The position numbers and the translations under genes were made by a program. Below are positions 7,772-17,934 of a stretch of DNA of 64,000 nucleotides, one piece after another. Source of the DNA: Pyrinomonas methylaliphatogenes (lineage in GTDB: Bacteria > Acidobacteriota > Blastocatellia > Pyrinomonadales > Pyrinomonadaceae); contig NZ_CBXV010000007.1 in NCBI RefSeq assembly GCF_000820845.2, positions 274,582 through 338,581 of the forward strand, given 5' to 3'. Each line of letters starts with the position of its first letter. The stretch's first letter is position 1. The notes under the pieces are model-generated. The model did not search any database and was not told where the DNA came from. It saw nothing but the letters and a program-made list of their open reading frames with translations.

Positions 7772-10061
7772 AGACAGGAGGCATCGTCGCATACGTTTCG
7801 TCAACTTGCGCGCGCGCATCCCGCGTCTGCTGCGCGTCGTTGCGCTCGTCGCTTTGGCGGCGAGCCTCATCGTCGTCATCGTCTCTTACTATCGTCTGCG
7901 CAACCGCACGCCGTTTCGTATGCTTTCGGGGCGTCCGACTCTTTCAAAGGAAGTGGTCGGCGTCGTCGAAGGTTATGAACGGCGCGTGACGGAAGGCGAT
8001 CGGTTGCGGCTGCTGCTGCGCGCCGCGCGCGATGTAACTTATGCCGATGGTCGTCACGAATTGGAGAACGTATACCTCGAGTACTATCCCGAAACGAGCG
8101 CGGTGCCGGATAAGATCTCGGCGCGTCGCGCGCTCTATGATCCTACGGAGGAGAAGATAGATTTCTTCGGGGCCGTTCATGTGGAGACGCATGAACGTTT
8201 GCTCGTCGATGCCGAGCAGATCTCTTACCATCAACGTGAAGAGCGGGCTGAAGTCCCTGTCGCCGTCTCGTTCGCTCGCGACAACGTGCGCGGGCGCGCT
8301 GGCGGTGCAATGATCGACGCGAAAGCGCGTCGGCTCGAACTGCATAACGGCGCGGAACTGATCATCGAGGCGCGACAATCGGGCAAGGATCAAAAGCCGA
8401 TGATCATCCGCGCAGCGCGGGCCGATTTCGATCAGCGGAATCTGACGGTCGTCTTCGCCGGCGGCGCGACCGCCGAGCAAGGGCGAGATAGCATGAGCGC
8501 TGATACTTTGGTCGCGCGGTTGAGCGAAGAGAAGAGGGTGCAGCGGATCGAAGCGCGCGGCAACGCTTTGCTGCGCAGTTTAGATGAAGGGCACGCGGCA
8601 GAAGTTTTGGCGGCCCAGATGGAGTTCGCCTTCGACGACGAGCAGAGGTTGGAGCGCGCCGACGCCATGCGCGATGTGCGCGCGCGAACGCTCGATGCCG
8701 ATTCGGAAGCGGCGCTGCGGGCCGAGCGAGCCCAACTCGATTTCGCCGCGCAGGGCGGACGCAGTCTCCTTCGCGCGCTGAGCGCTGACGGTCGCCCTGT
8801 GATCACATTGGCCGCGCCGCGCTCCCGCGCCGGTGATCCGCGTGCTGCGAACAAGCGGTTGACGGCCGATTCCGTTCATCTGTTCTGGCGCGATTCCGGG
8901 CGCGATCTTGAGCGCGCTGAGGCTATCGGCAATGCGGAGCTCGTCATCGAACCGGCCCACCCGTCGCCCGTTGCTGAACGGAAGGCGCTCTACGCTCCGC
9001 GGTTCGATTGCGCCTTTTACGAAACGAACAACCTCGCGCAACAATTTACAGCCGTCGGCGGCGCGAAACTCGTCATCACCCCCTTACAACCTTCGGCGGA
9101 GCGGGTCGAGAAGGTGATCACCGCGCAGAAGATGATCGCCCTCTTCGCTCGCGACACGCAGGATGTCGAGCGCGTCGAGGCCCTGGGCGAGGCGCGCTTC
9201 GATGAAGGAGAGCGACATGGACGGGCTGAAAACGCCACCTATGTGGCGAGCGAGCGCACGGTGCGATTGCGCGGCGCCGAGCCGACCGTCTGGGATGATC
9301 GCGCGCGCGTCAAAGCGCGCGAGATCGACGCGGATTTGCAGCGCGAAGTGTCTTATGCGCGCGGAGATGTGGCGACCACCTACTACAGTCAAGCTCAAAC
9401 GGGCGGGGCCACGCCTTTCGCTAAAACGAAGAGTCCCGTGTTCATCACCTCTAACGCGGCTGAGTTTCATCATCGTGATGGGCTCGCTATCTTCACGGGC
9501 AACGCCCGCGCTTGGCAGGAGGATAACTTCGTGCGCGCTGATCGATTGACGTTACGGCGCGCGGAACGCCGTATGGAGGCCGAGGGCAGAGTCCAGAGCG
9601 CGTTCTATCGAGCGCGGCGCAAAGTCGAGAGCGGATCGAGCGCGATCGTCCCCGTATTTGCCATCGCTGATCGCATGATTTATTTCGATGCCGATCGCTT
9701 GATTCGGTACGAAGGGCATGTTGATATAAGGCAGGGGACCGATCGGTTGATGAGCGAAGTGGCGGAGGTTTATCTGAACAAGGAGGCGAATGAAGTGGAG
9801 CGGACCGTGGCGCAGCGCAATGTCATCCTCACGCAACCCGGGCGGCGCGGCGTCGGAGATTGGGCGCAATACACGGCTTTGGGCGAAGTCGTGGTGTTAA
9901 CCGGCAGCCCGGCGCGCGTCGAAGATGTCGAGCAGGGGAGCACGGAGAGTCGCCGTTTGACCGTATATCTGAACGATCGCCGCGTTGTCGCCGAGGGCGG
10001 CGAGAATGGGCGTCCGACGGGGCGCGTGCACTCGGTCCATCGCGTCCGGCGGCAGAAATGA
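7764..10061 (+). CDS. LptC-LptA fusion: LPS transport bridge protein
   Basis: A 765-aa protein with basic N-terminus, one membrane helix (about residues 22-45), an LptC-like beta-jellyroll segment (about 60-200) and a long OstA/LptA-like region to the C-terminus with many repeats of the type 'A-x-A-D/E-R-hydrophobic ... G-x-A/V' (for example [53 protein letters not shown]). Known family role: extends from the inner-membrane LptBFG extractor across the periplasm and passes LPS to LptD. E. coli uses separate LptC and LptA of about 190 aa each; this single chain is about twice their sum. lptB follows with an ATGA overlap, supporting the assignment. Confidence 0.85.
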   Translation: MTEDRRHRRIRFVNLRARIPRLLRVVALVALAASLIVVIVSYYRLRNRTPFRMLSGRPTLSKEVVGVVEGYERRVTEGDRLRLLLRAARDVTYADGRHELENVYLEYYPETSAVPDKISARRALYDPTEEKIDFFGAVHVETHERLLVDAEQISYHQREERAEVPVAVSFARDNVRGRAGGAMIDAKARRLELHNGAELIIEARQSGKDQKPMIIRAARADFDQRNLTVVFAGGATAEQGRDSMSADTLVARLSEEKRVQRIEARGNALLRSLDEGHAAEVLAAQMEFAFDDEQRLERADAMRDVRARTLDADSEAALRAERAQLDFAAQGGRSLLRALSADGRPVITLAAPRSRAGDPRAANKRLTADSVHLFWRDSGRDLERAEAIGNAELVIEPAHPSPVAERKALYAPRFDCAFYETNNLAQQFTAVGGAKLVITPLQPSAERVEKVITAQKMIALFARDTQDVERVEALGEARFDEGERHGRAENATYVASERTVRLRGAEPTVWDDRARVKAREIDADLQREVSYARGDVATTYYSQAQTGGATPFAKTKSPVFITSNAAEFHHRDGLAIFTGNARAWQEDNFVRADRLTLRRAERRMEAEGRVQSAFYRARRKVESGSSAIVPVFAIADRMIYFDADRLIRYEGHVDIRQGTDRLMSEVAEVYLNKEANEVERTVAQRNVILTQPGRRGVGDWAQYTALGEVVVLTGSPARVEDVEQGSTESRRLTVYLNDRRVVAEGGENGRPTGRVHSVHRVRRQK

Positions 10062-10921
10062 GGGGCCCGATGGCTGCCGGACCGGCGGAAAAACAGCTCG
10101 CCGAAAAGGGAGCGGAAGAGATGCAGATGTCTGACGTCGTCGATGTTCAGTCCCTTGAAGCGCGACAGGAGGAGACGAAGCGCGCTGCTGTGCCTTCGCC
10201 GACGGCGCTCGTCGCCAGCGGTCTGGAGAAATCATACGGGCGAAGGCGCGTCGTCGATGGCGTCAGTCTCCATGTCGAACGTGGGGAGGTCGTCGGATTG
10301 CTGGGAGCGAACGGTGCCGGAAAGACGACGACCTTCTACATGATCATCGGCTTGGAGCGTCCCGATAAGGGGCAGGTTTTGTTGGGCGGGCGCGACATCA
10401 CGAAACTCCCGATGTACTTACGCGCGCGCTTAGGCATCGGATACTTGCCGCAAGAGCCTTCAGTCTTTCGCAAGATGACCGTCGCCGAGAACATCCTCGC
10501 CGTGCTCGAGACGATGAGGTTGCGGCGGCGCGAACGCTTCAAGCGGCTTGAGGAGCTAATCGAAGAGTTCGGGCTCGGACATGTCAGAAATACGCGCGGC
10601 GACGCCCTGTCTGGCGGCGAGAGGAGAAGGACGGAGATCGCGCGCGCATTGGCGACCGATCCGCAGTTCATTCTGCTCGATGAACCTTTCGCCGGGATCG
10701 ACCCGAAGGCCGTTGATGATATCCAGCGAATGATCCTTTACTTGAGGGCCCGCGGGATCGGGATCTTGATAACCGATCATAACGTGCGCGAGACCTTGGG
10801 GGTGACCGATCGCGCATACATCATGGCGGAAGGGAGGATCTTCCGTTCCGGTGCGCCGCTCGAACTGACGGAAGATCCAGAAGTGCGGCGTCTCTATCTC
10901 GGTGAGAAGTTCCGCCTGTGA
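10058..10921 (+). CDS. lptB: LPS export ABC transporter ATP-binding protein LptB
   Basis: Cytoplasmic ATPase that powers LPS extraction from the inner membrane through LptFG. From the ATG at 10058, which overlaps the preceding TGA (ATGA), the protein is 287 aa. The ABC domain starts near residue 48: Walker [10 protein letters not shown] (about 83-91), Q-loop [11 protein letters not shown], signature LSGGERRR, Walker [14 protein letters not shown] and switch histidine ITDHNVRE, all very close to the LptB pattern. The roughly 47-residue N-terminal extension is unusual compared with the ~240-aa E. coli protein; a later ATG at 10070 or 10121 would shorten it. LptF/G genes are not in the window. 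Confidence 0.94.
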   Translation: MRGPMAAGPAEKQLAEKGAEEMQMSDVVDVQSLEARQEETKRAAVPSPTALVASGLEKSYGRRRVVDGVSLHVERGEVVGLLGANGAGKTTTFYMIIGLERPDKGQVLLGGRDITKLPMYLRARLGIGYLPQEPSVFRKMTVAENILAVLETMRLRRRERFKRLEELIEEFGLGHVRNTRGDALSGGERRRTEIARALATDPQFILLDEPFAGIDPKAVDDIQRMILYLRARGIGILITDHNVRETLGVTDRAYIMAEGRIFRSGAPLELTEDPEVRRLYLGEKFRL

Positions 10922-11015
10922 GATTCCCCGCTTCCTCCCGCATCGAGGGATCGAGCGAAGCTGATTCGAAGAGCGATGATCCTCGGCTTCCAACGTGACG
11001 CGCTTTAAGAGCAAA

Positions 11016-11027
11016 TGCGTTATAATC
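11016..11027 (+). promoter_or_regulatory. candidate promoter (-10) for rpoN
   Basis: TGCGT followed by a perfect TATAAT (11021-11026) lies 65 bp before rpoN in the 170-bp gap after lptB. No good -35 hexamer is seen at standard spacing. Identical or near-identical TGCGT-TATAATC sequences precede other genes in this window. Confidence 0.45.
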
Positions 11028-11091
11028 TTCCCCGCGCCGATCAGGCGGCAAGTGATCGCAGATCTCAGCTTGCGGATGATGAGTGTGATCT

Positions 11092-12666
11092 ATGTCGGTT
11101 AAGCTCACAACCAATCTCTCGCAGCGCCTCGTGCTGACGCCGCAGTTGCGGCAACGCATCGAGATGTTGCAGATGACGGCTTTAGAGCTGAACGAACTCA
11201 TCCAGCAGCAGTTGCTCGAAAATCCCGTCCTCGAGGAGGTGCAGGCGCAGGACGAGGTTCAAGAGCTCGCCGAACAAGTTCTCGATTATCAGGCCTGCGG
11301 TAACCTCGATTCGGATCGATCGCCGGAAGGAGGTCCAGCGAACAACGGCGTTTCGGTCAACGGCGCGGGCGATTATCTTGAGTTCTCCGCTTCGCCGGAG
11401 GCGACGCCTGAGACGGCGGAGGCGAGGGCCGAAGAGGATCTCGATGAGCCGGGCGAGGAGATCTCTCCCGATCCATTCGAAGAGGTGGATTTCGGGCGCG
11501 AGTTTCAAGAGTACCTCGATCCTGGATATAAGACCCAAGAGCACGAATATCGCGAGGACGAACCGACCTTCGAACAATTCTTAACGCGCCCCCCCTCGCT
11601 GGCCGAGCATCTGACGTGGCAGCTTCACATGGAGGATATCGAACCGGAGTTGATCCCGATCGCCGAATGCATCATCGGCAATTTGGATGGTGACGGGCGG
11701 TTGAACGCGACGAACGAAGAGATCGCCGCTCTCGGCGGATGGACGGCGGAGGAGGTCGAACGGGCGCGCCAGCGCCTCATGCAACTCGATCCTACGGGAT
11801 GCGGCGCGCGTGATGTGCGCGAATGCCTGCTCGCGCAGCTTGAGGCGTCCGGAGAAGGGGAGCGATTGGCCGCGCAGTTGATTCGTGAACACTCGCTGGC
11901 CGACTTGCAACCGCATAGGTTGCCCGCCCTCGCCAAGCAGCTAGGCTTGCCGCTTGAGACATTGGTCGCGGAGCTCGAACGCATACGTCAGCTCGATCCT
12001 TTCCCGGGCAGACGTTACTCTTCGGATGAGACGGTCCTCGTCACGCCGGAGATATTCATCGAGAAGCGCGATGATGGCGAGTATGAGATCTCTTTCGCCG
12101 ATGATGGCGGGCCGCGCTTGCGGATCAATCAAGCCTATCAGCGGATGTTGGACCGGCCCGAGACGAGCAAGGAGACGAAGGATTTCATCCGTGAGAAGAC
12201 GCGCTCGGCGATCGAGCTTCTGAGGAACATCGAACATCGTCGGCAAACCATCTACAAAGTCGTCGAATGTATCGTCCGTCGGCAACGCGAGTTCCTCGAT
12301 AAAGGGATCGAGTATCTGAAGCCGATGATGTTGAAAGATGTCGCCGAGGAGACGGGGATGCATCTATCGACCGTATCGCGCGTCGTCAACCGCAAATACG
12401 CGCACACGCCGCAGGGCGTCATAGAGCTGCGCCGATTCTTCACCGAAGGGATGACGAACGAAGATGGGGAAGAGGTCTCGACGCGAATCATCAAGTTGAA
12501 GATCAAGAAGCTGATTGAAGAAGAAGATCCGCATCATCCGATCACAGACGATCAGATCGTGAAGATCTTGGCGAAAGAGGGGATCAAGCTGTCGCGTCGC
12601 ACCGTGGCCAAATATCGGGACCAGATGAACATCCCCGGATCGCGCGAGCGTCGCGCGGTGATCTGA
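11092..12666 (+). CDS. rpoN: RNA polymerase sigma-54 factor RpoN
   Basis: Alternative sigma factor recognising -24/-12 promoters and needing an AAA+ activator. The 524-aa protein has the glutamine-rich N-terminal activator region ([31 protein letters not shown]), a long acidic linker (about residues 60-160), the core-binding region, the helix-turn-helix ([15 protein letters not shown]) and the RpoN box [10 protein letters not shown] at about 502-511. The acidic linker is on the long side. Neighbours lptB, hpf, hprK and rapZ reproduce the well-known rpoN gene cluster. A near-consensus sigma-54 site ahead of the minor pilin genes at 31851 suggests one of its targets. Confidence 0.97.
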   Translation: MSVKLTTNLSQRLVLTPQLRQRIEMLQMTALELNELIQQQLLENPVLEEVQAQDEVQELAEQVLDYQACGNLDSDRSPEGGPANNGVSVNGAGDYLEFSASPEATPETAEARAEEDLDEPGEEISPDPFEEVDFGREFQEYLDPGYKTQEHEYREDEPTFEQFLTRPPSLAEHLTWQLHMEDIEPELIPIAECIIGNLDGDGRLNATNEEIAALGGWTAEEVERARQRLMQLDPTGCGARDVRECLLAQLEASGEGERLAAQLIREHSLADLQPHRLPALAKQLGLPLETLVAELERIRQLDPFPGRRYSSDETVLVTPEIFIEKRDDGEYEISFADDGGPRLRINQAYQRMLDRPETSKETKDFIREKTRSAIELLRNIEHRRQTIYKVVECIVRRQREFLDKGIEYLKPMMLKDVAEETGMHLSTVSRVVNRKYAHTPQGVIELRRFFTEGMTNEDGEEVSTRIIKLKIKKLIEEEDPHHPITDDQIVKILAKEGIKLSRRTVAKYRDQMNIPGSRERRAVI

Positions 12667-12728
12667 GCGACGGAAAAGCCTTGCCTTGCGTTCTCTCCAA
12701 GACAATTCAATGAGGAGGGGAAAGGACG

Positions 12729-13271
12729 ATGAAGATCGAGTTCACGGGAAGACATGTCGAGGTGACGCCTGCCATTCGTTCTCACGTCGAAAGCCACTTC
12801 AAGAAGATCGAGCATATCTTCAATGACTCGACGGCGCGCGCGCATGTCATCATCGATGTTGAGAAAGGGCGTCATACTGGGGAGATAATATTGAGCTGGC
12901 GCGATCACACTTTAACGACGCGCGTAACGAACAAGGACATGTATCAAGCGTTGACGCGCGCCATCGACAAGCTCGAAAAACAGGCGTTGAAGTTGAAGAA
13001 GAAGATCATCGATAGCAAGCAGAATTCGCGCAAAACGCGCGCCGCCAAAACGGCCTCGCCCGCCGAAGAGGCGGTCGCCGACGCGACCGGCAAACGCCCG
13101 CGCATAATCTTAGCGCGACGTTACGCCGTAAAACCGATGACGCCGGAAGAGGCGGCGCTTCGCCTATCCGAAGACAGCGATCAGTTCATCGTCTTTCGTG
13201 ACGCCGAGACGGATCGCGTCGGAGTCCTTTACAAGCGCAAGGATGGGAATTTCGGGTTGATCGAGCCGTAG
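12729..13271 (+). CDS. hpf: ribosome hibernation promoting factor, long form
   Basis: Binds the 30S decoding region in stationary phase and dimerises ribosomes to 100S particles. The 180-aa length and two-part architecture identify the long form: an N-terminal S30AE/RaiA domain (MKIEFTGRHVEVTP to about residue 100), a variable linker, and the C-terminal dimerisation domain (RRYAVKPMTPEEAALRL ... FGLIEP). A good GAGGAGGGG ribosome site lies just before the ATG at 12729. Position between rpoN and hprK is conserved in many bacteria. Confidence 0.95.
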   Translation: MKIEFTGRHVEVTPAIRSHVESHFKKIEHIFNDSTARAHVIIDVEKGRHTGEIILSWRDHTLTTRVTNKDMYQALTRAIDKLEKQALKLKKKIIDSKQNSRKTRAAKTASPAEEAVADATGKRPRIILARRYAVKPMTPEEAALRLSEDSDQFIVFRDAETDRVGVLYKRKDGNFGLIEP

Positions 13272-13293
13272 CTTCCGGCATCCGCTTATACCG

Positions 13294-14274
13294 ATGAGAC
13301 CGGCGGGCGCGCAACCAGAGATCACGATCAGGGAGTTCATCGAACAGGCTCCCGAAAAGCTCGAGCTCCGAACCTTGGCCGGAAGGCGCGGACTCGATGA
13401 CCGACGAATTACGATCGCGCGCATCCAGAAGCTGGGATTGGCGCTTGCCGGTTTCACGCACTACATCCATCCGGGCCGCGTACAGATCGTCGGGCAGAGC
13501 GAGATCTGGTACTTAGGGCAACTATCGCCGGACCAGCGGCGCGAGGCCATCGCGCGCCTCGAGCTCGGACGCATCGCCTGCGTCCTCGTCACAAAGGGGC
13601 TCGAGCCGCCAGCCGAGTTCATCATCGCCGCCGAGCAGGCCGGGTTGCCGCTTCTGCAAACGCCGCTCGTCAGTTCCACCGCCATTCAGTTGGTCACGGA
13701 CTTTTTACAGGCGGCGTTGGCGCCGCGCGAGGTGCGGCATGGCGTCTTGTTGGACGTGTACGGGCTCGGCGTGTTGCTCGAAGGTCCATCGGGGGTTGGA
13801 AAATCCGAATGCGCGCTCGATCTGATCGCGCGGGGGCATCGACTCGTGTCGGACGATTCAGTCGAGGTGCGGCGGACTGGACCGGAGCGGCTGATCGGTT
13901 GCGCGCCGAAGCTTCTGCGCGAGCACATGGAGATTCGCGGTCTCGGCATCATCAACATCCGCGATCTGTTCGGCGTTTCGGCGATCAGCGGCCCGAAAGA
14001 GGTGGATCTCGTCATCCGTTTGGAACGTTGGAATGAAGCGTGCGAGGTTGACCGTCTGGGGGTTGACGCGCGAACGACCGAAATCCTCGGCGTAAATATC
14101 CCACTGGTCATCTTGCCCGTCAGCCCCGGACGCACGCTTTCGATCTTGGTCGAGACGGCGGTGCGAATTCACCTTTTACGCGAGCGCGGTTACAATGCCG
14201 CACAGCGGTTCGTCAGGCGTCATGCCGAACTGGTGCGCGAGGCGGATGGTGGAGATGAACAAGCGGGCGAGTGA
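13294..14274 (+). CDS. hprK: HPr kinase/phosphorylase
   Basis: Bifunctional enzyme that phosphorylates or dephosphorylates the regulatory serine of HPr, linking carbon status to regulation. The 326-aa protein has an N-terminal domain and a C-terminal kinase domain with the P-loop GPSGVGKS (residues 164-171), the following DDSVEV metal-binding strand, and the family signature EIRGLGIINIRDLFG. It starts 22 bp after hpf; a strong Shine-Dalgarno sequence is not visible. Its substrate candidate, an HPr with the conserved serine, is encoded at 15674. The 3' end overlaps rapZ by about 20 bp. Confidence 0.96.
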   Translation: MRPAGAQPEITIREFIEQAPEKLELRTLAGRRGLDDRRITIARIQKLGLALAGFTHYIHPGRVQIVGQSEIWYLGQLSPDQRREAIARLELGRIACVLVTKGLEPPAEFIIAAEQAGLPLLQTPLVSSTAIQLVTDFLQAALAPREVRHGVLLDVYGLGVLLEGPSGVGKSECALDLIARGHRLVSDDSVEVRRTGPERLIGCAPKLLREHMEIRGLGIINIRDLFGVSAISGPKEVDLVIRLERWNEACEVDRLGVDARTTEILGVNIPLVILPVSPGRTLSILVETAVRIHLLRERGYNAAQRFVRRHAELVREADGGDEQAGE

Positions 14275-15187
14275 GGCATCGAGCGCGCCGCAGATCGTGA
14301 TCATCACCGGATTGAGCGGATCCGGCATGTCATCTGCCACCAATGCCTTCGAAGATCTCGGCTACTTCTGCGTGGACAATCTGCCGTTGACGCTGCTGCC
14401 GACCTTCGCGCGTCTGGTGCGCGAAAATTACGATGAACGACCGAAGATAGAGCGCGCCGCGCTCGTCATCAACATCCGCGAGCGCGAGTTCTTGAACGAG
14501 TTCAACACCCAACTCGAAAAGCTGCGGCGGGAGGGAGTGCGCGTCTTCATCCTCTTCCTCGAAGCTTCCGACGAGGCGTTGCAGCGCCGTTTCAGCGAAA
14601 CGCGCCGTCCGCATCCGGCTGACACGGGCGAAGGGTTGCTCGCCGCCATCCAACGGGAACGGGCTGCGATGGCTGAAATCCGCGCCCATGCCGACCTGAT
14701 CGTCGATACGACTGAGCACACCGTCCATACGTTACGTCGTTTCCTCGTCGAGCGGTTCAGCCCCGAAGCCCAAGGGGTGCCCATGCGCGTTCAGCTCCTA
14801 AGTTTCGGCCATAAGTTCGGCGGGCCGCGCGACGTCGATCTCCTGTTCGATGTACGACACTTGCCTAATCCGCACTTCGTCCCAGAGTTGCGCGATCTTT
14901 CGGGGCGCGATCGGCGTGTGGTTCAATATCTGAAGGCGAGCGAAGAGGTGCAGGAGACGCTACGCCGTTTCGGCGATCTGTTGGAATATCTGCTGCCGCT
15001 CTATCGCCGCGAGGGGAAGTCTTATGTCACAATCGGCATCGGTTGTACGGGCGGGCGACATCGCTCGGTGATGGTGGCCGAAGCGCTCGCGCAGCGATTG
15101 CGCCGCGCAGGCTTCGACGCTTCCGCGGTGCATCGCGACATCAAGAAGACGCCGCGGAAGGGCGAAAAGAAGGCGAACCGCGTTTAG
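14255..15187 (+). CDS. rapZ: RapZ-family nucleotide-binding protein with altered Walker A
   Basis: RapZ/YvcJ family; in E. coli RapZ is an RNA adaptor controlling the GlmZ sRNA and thus amino-sugar synthesis, while the B. subtilis homologue is a GTPase. The chain shows the family N-terminus ITGLSGSG.., LGYFCVDNLP, a Walker B-like region and the C-terminal GCTGGRHRSV signature. The Walker A reads GLSGSGMSS: the invariant lysine is methionine (codon ATG instead of AAG/AAA). ATG at 14246 is an alternative start; 14255 has better spacing to AGGCGG. It overlaps hprK by 20 bp, as expected for an operon. Confidence 0.92.
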   Translation: MNKRASEASSAPQIVIITGLSGSGMSSATNAFEDLGYFCVDNLPLTLLPTFARLVRENYDERPKIERAALVINIREREFLNEFNTQLEKLRREGVRVFILFLEASDEALQRRFSETRRPHPADTGEGLLAAIQRERAAMAEIRAHADLIVDTTEHTVHTLRRFLVERFSPEAQGVPMRVQLLSFGHKFGGPRDVDLLFDVRHLPNPHFVPELRDLSGRDRRVVQYLKASEEVQETLRRFGDLLEYLLPLYRREGKSYVTIGIGCTGGRHRSVMVAEALAQRLRRAGFDASAVHRDIKKTPRKGEKKANRV

Positions 15188-15208
15188 CGAGGAGAGGCGT
15201 AAGATCCG

Positions 15209-15658
15209 ATGGCGCTACAAGAACGGAAGAGCGGACGCGTGGGCGGCGTGATCGTCACGCATGGACAACTGGCGACCGAGTTGCTGGCTGCGGCGGAGAT
15301 GATCGTCGGCCACATCGCACACATCACCGCCGTTTCGATCGGTTGGCACGATGACGTCGATGTTGCGCGCGAGGAGGTGCAACGGGCCATCGAGCGCGTC
15401 TCGGAGGGGCGCGGCGTGCTCATCCTGACCGATATGTTCGGCGGAACGCCGACCAATATCGCCTCGATGTTCCTCTCCGAGGGCGAAGTCGAGGTCGTCA
15501 CCGGAGTCAATCTGCCGATGATCATCAAGTTGGCGAGCCAGACGGGGGAGGAGTCGCTGGCGGAGATCGCGCGTCGGGTGCGCGATCAAGGGAAGGAAGG
15601 GATCTATCTCGCCGGTGAGTTTCTGACAGCGCAAAACGCCGCGTCGAAGAAGGATTGA
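15209..15658 (+). CDS. PTS system mannose-family EIIA protein
   Basis: 149-aa EIIA(Man)-type phosphocarrier domain. The active histidine is His18 in VTHGQLATELL; the DMFGGTPTN segment and GVNLPM loop are typical of the family. In a transport PTS it would pass phosphate from HPr to EIIB, but no EIIB, C or D gene is in the window, so a regulatory role is more likely. It lies 21 bp after rapZ with a GGAGAGG ribosome site and 15 bp before the HPr gene, inside the hprK-rapZ-EIIA-HPr-EI run. Confidence 0.93.
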   Translation: MALQERKSGRVGGVIVTHGQLATELLAAAEMIVGHIAHITAVSIGWHDDVDVAREEVQRAIERVSEGRGVLILTDMFGGTPTNIASMFLSEGEVEVVTGVNLPMIIKLASQTGEESLAEIARRVRDQGKEGIYLAGEFLTAQNAASKKD

Positions 15659-15673
15659 GGAGCGTAAAGTGCG

Positions 15674-15958
15674 ATGGTGGAGCGGCGTGTGACGGTGAAG
15701 AATCGGCTTGGACTACATGCGCGCGCCGCGGCGCAACTTGTGCGCACGGCGAGCGAGTTCCAGAGCATCGTGCGGCTTGAGAGGGCGGATGGAAGCGCCG
15801 CGGCGGATGCTAAATCCATCTTGAGCGTGTTGATGCTGGCCGCCTGTTGCGGAACGGAGTTGCGTATAATGGCTGATGGCGTTGATGAGGAGAGGGCCAT
15901 CAGCGCGTTAGAAGCCCTCTTCCAAACCGGTTTCGGAGAGAGCGATCCTCAGGTGTGA
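15674..15958 (+). CDS. phosphocarrier protein HPr
   Basis: 94-aa HPr. The EI-dependent phosphorylation site is His15 in LGLHARAAA. The segment AKSILSVL supplies the regulatory serine (Ser48 here, equivalent to Ser46 of B. subtilis HPr), which is the HprK target. Both sites are therefore present. GAGGAG lies 11 nt ahead of the ATG. The stop codon overlaps the GTG that opens the EI frame (GTGA), indicating tight coupling. Confidence 0.94.
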   Translation: MVERRVTVKNRLGLHARAAAQLVRTASEFQSIVRLERADGSAAADAKSILSVLMLAACCGTELRIMADGVDEERAISALEALFQTGFGESDPQV

Positions 15959-17787
15959 GAGTAGATTCCGCAGATCCTCGTCCCATGTTGGAAAATCAAG
16001 GGCAAATGATCTCGAATGAGCGCGCAAAGATGGAGCGTCGGTGGCGCGGTCTGGGCGTTTCTACTGGCATCGCGATCGGGCGCGTGTTGCGCATCCATAG
16101 CGGGGCGCACTACATCTACCGTGCCGTGCTCGATGAAGCTGATGTCGAAAAAGAGCTGCGGCGATTCCGCGCGGCGGTGCGGCTGGCGCGCCGTCAATTG
16201 CTCGCCATCAAGGGACGGGCTGAACGCGAGCTGGGGCCCGAGCATGCGTACATCTTCGATGCGCATCTTTTGATGCTCGAAGATAGCAAGCTTCTCGAAG
16301 AGGTCGAAGCTTACATAAAGCGCGAACGCGTGAATGCCGAATGGGCCGTCAAGGTCGTCGGCGACCGGCTGTTAGCCATCTATGCGGAGATCAAGGACGA
16401 ATATTTGCGCGAACGCGGCTCGGACATCGAGGATGTCGTGCGCCGTCTGCTCGTCGCGCTGAGCGGAGCGGGAGAGCGGGCCCGTAAACTGACCGAAGAT
16501 GCCATCATCGTGGCCGAAGATCTTCTCCCATCGGCGGCGGCGGAGCTGGATTTCGCGCGCGTGCGCGCTCTCGTCGCCGATGTCGGCGGATGGACATCGC
16601 ATACGGCGATCATCGCGCGCGGGTTGGGGATCCCGGCGGTGGTCGGGGTCCGCGATCTATACCGCCGAGCGCGCACCGGCGATCTCATCATCGTCGATGC
16701 CTCGCGCCATGAGGTCATCCTCCATCCGACCGAAACGACGCTCGAGCGTTATCAACAGTTAGTCGCCCGTCAACCAGATCTCTCGCCACTCGACGTGTCG
16801 AACGAACCGCTGCTCACTCTCGACGGCGCGGAGATCACTTTGCGCGCCAATCTCGAATTGCCCGCCGAATACGAAGGGGTGCGCCGTTACGGAGCTCAAG
16901 GGATCGGATTATATCGTTCGGAGTTCCTCTGGTCGCGACACAACGGTCAACCGACAGAGGAGGAGCAATATGCCGTCTACGTTGAGATCGCTGAGCTAGC
17001 TGGACCATATGGCGCGATGGTGCGCCTTTTCGATGTCGGCGGAGACAAGATCAAAGCGCGCGGTGCGGAGCGCAACCCGGCGCTCGGTTTGCGCGGCATC
17101 CGCTTCTGCTTGCGCCACGAGGAAATATTGAGGACGCAGATGCGCGCCGTGCTGCGCGCTGCGGCGCGCGGGCATTTGAATGTCGTGTTGCCGATGGTTT
17201 CGGATCTAGTCGAAATCCGTCGGGCCCGCGCCATACTCGAGGAAGAGCGACAACGCCTTCAGCGAGAGGGTAAGGCGTTCGGGCCGGTGCGGCTGGGGGC
17301 GATGATCGAGGTTCCATCTGCCGTGTTGATGGCGGAAAAATTGGCCTCCGAAGCGGATTTCTTCAGTCTCGGCACGAATGATCTAGTCCAGTACTTGCTC
17401 GCTGTTGATCGAAGCAACGATCAAGTGGCCGAATGGTTCCGTTCGCTCCATCCGGCTGTGCTGCGAAGCATCCATCGCACGCTCGAAGCGGCGCGCGCCG
17501 CCTCGATCCCGGCAGTTGTGTGCGGCGAGATGGCCGCGACGCCAGCTTATGCGGTCGTGCTCGTTGGGCTCGGCGCGCGCGATCTGAGCATGACCGCGTC
17601 CTCGATCCCGCGCGTGCGTCGCACGTTGCGCCATATCGAAGTGCGCCGCGCGCGCGAAATAGCCCTCGAAAGCGTCGGTTGTGCGACGGCTGACGAGGTC
17701 GAAGAGCTCATCAGACAGCGGTTGGCGGAAGCGTGGCCAGAACTGTTCCCGCCAAATGCCTTGCCAGCGCCGAAAAACGCGCAGTAA
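15955..17787 (+). CDS. ptsI: PTS enzyme I (phosphoenolpyruvate-protein phosphotransferase)
   Basis: Transfers phosphate from PEP to His15 of HPr; cytoplasmic. Up to 610 aa. Visible are the N-terminal WRGLGVSTGIAIGR, the active-site histidine in GGWTSHTAIIARGLGIPAVVG, LYRSEFLW, FDVGGDK and the PEP-barrel motifs LGTNDLVQYLLAVDRSN and VCGEMA. No GAF domain precedes it, so it is the EI type and not PtsP. The frame opens at GTG 15955 (4-bp overlap with HPr), but ATG codons at 15985, 16006 and 16030 are possible; the last gives the most typical N-terminus. It closes the operon-like run that begins at recJ. Confidence 0.94.
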   Translation: MRVDSADPRPMLENQGQMISNERAKMERRWRGLGVSTGIAIGRVLRIHSGAHYIYRAVLDEADVEKELRRFRAAVRLARRQLLAIKGRAERELGPEHAYIFDAHLLMLEDSKLLEEVEAYIKRERVNAEWAVKVVGDRLLAIYAEIKDEYLRERGSDIEDVVRRLLVALSGAGERARKLTEDAIIVAEDLLPSAAAELDFARVRALVADVGGWTSHTAIIARGLGIPAVVGVRDLYRRARTGDLIIVDASRHEVILHPTETTLERYQQLVARQPDLSPLDVSNEPLLTLDGAEITLRANLELPAEYEGVRRYGAQGIGLYRSEFLWSRHNGQPTEEEQYAVYVEIAELAGPYGAMVRLFDVGGDKIKARGAERNPALGLRGIRFCLRHEEILRTQMRAVLRAAARGHLNVVLPMVSDLVEIRRARAILEEERQRLQREGKAFGPVRLGAMIEVPSAVLMAEKLASEADFFSLGTNDLVQYLLAVDRSNDQVAEWFRSLHPAVLRSIHRTLEAARAASIPAVVCGEMAATPAYAVVLVGLGARDLSMTASSIPRVRRTLRHIEVRRAREIALESVGCATADEVEELIRQRLAEAWPELFPPNALPAPKNAQ

Positions 17788-17934
17788 AATCCCAAGCGAA
17801 TCCCCGTCACGCGGCGGTGATCAGCGGTGGGCGATGTGTGCGGTTCGGAGTCCGCTGAACATCGAACTTTTGAACCTCTCTCGCCACTTTCGTCGCTCTC
17901 CCCTCTCATCGATTGAGAAAGGCGGGATGCTGTT

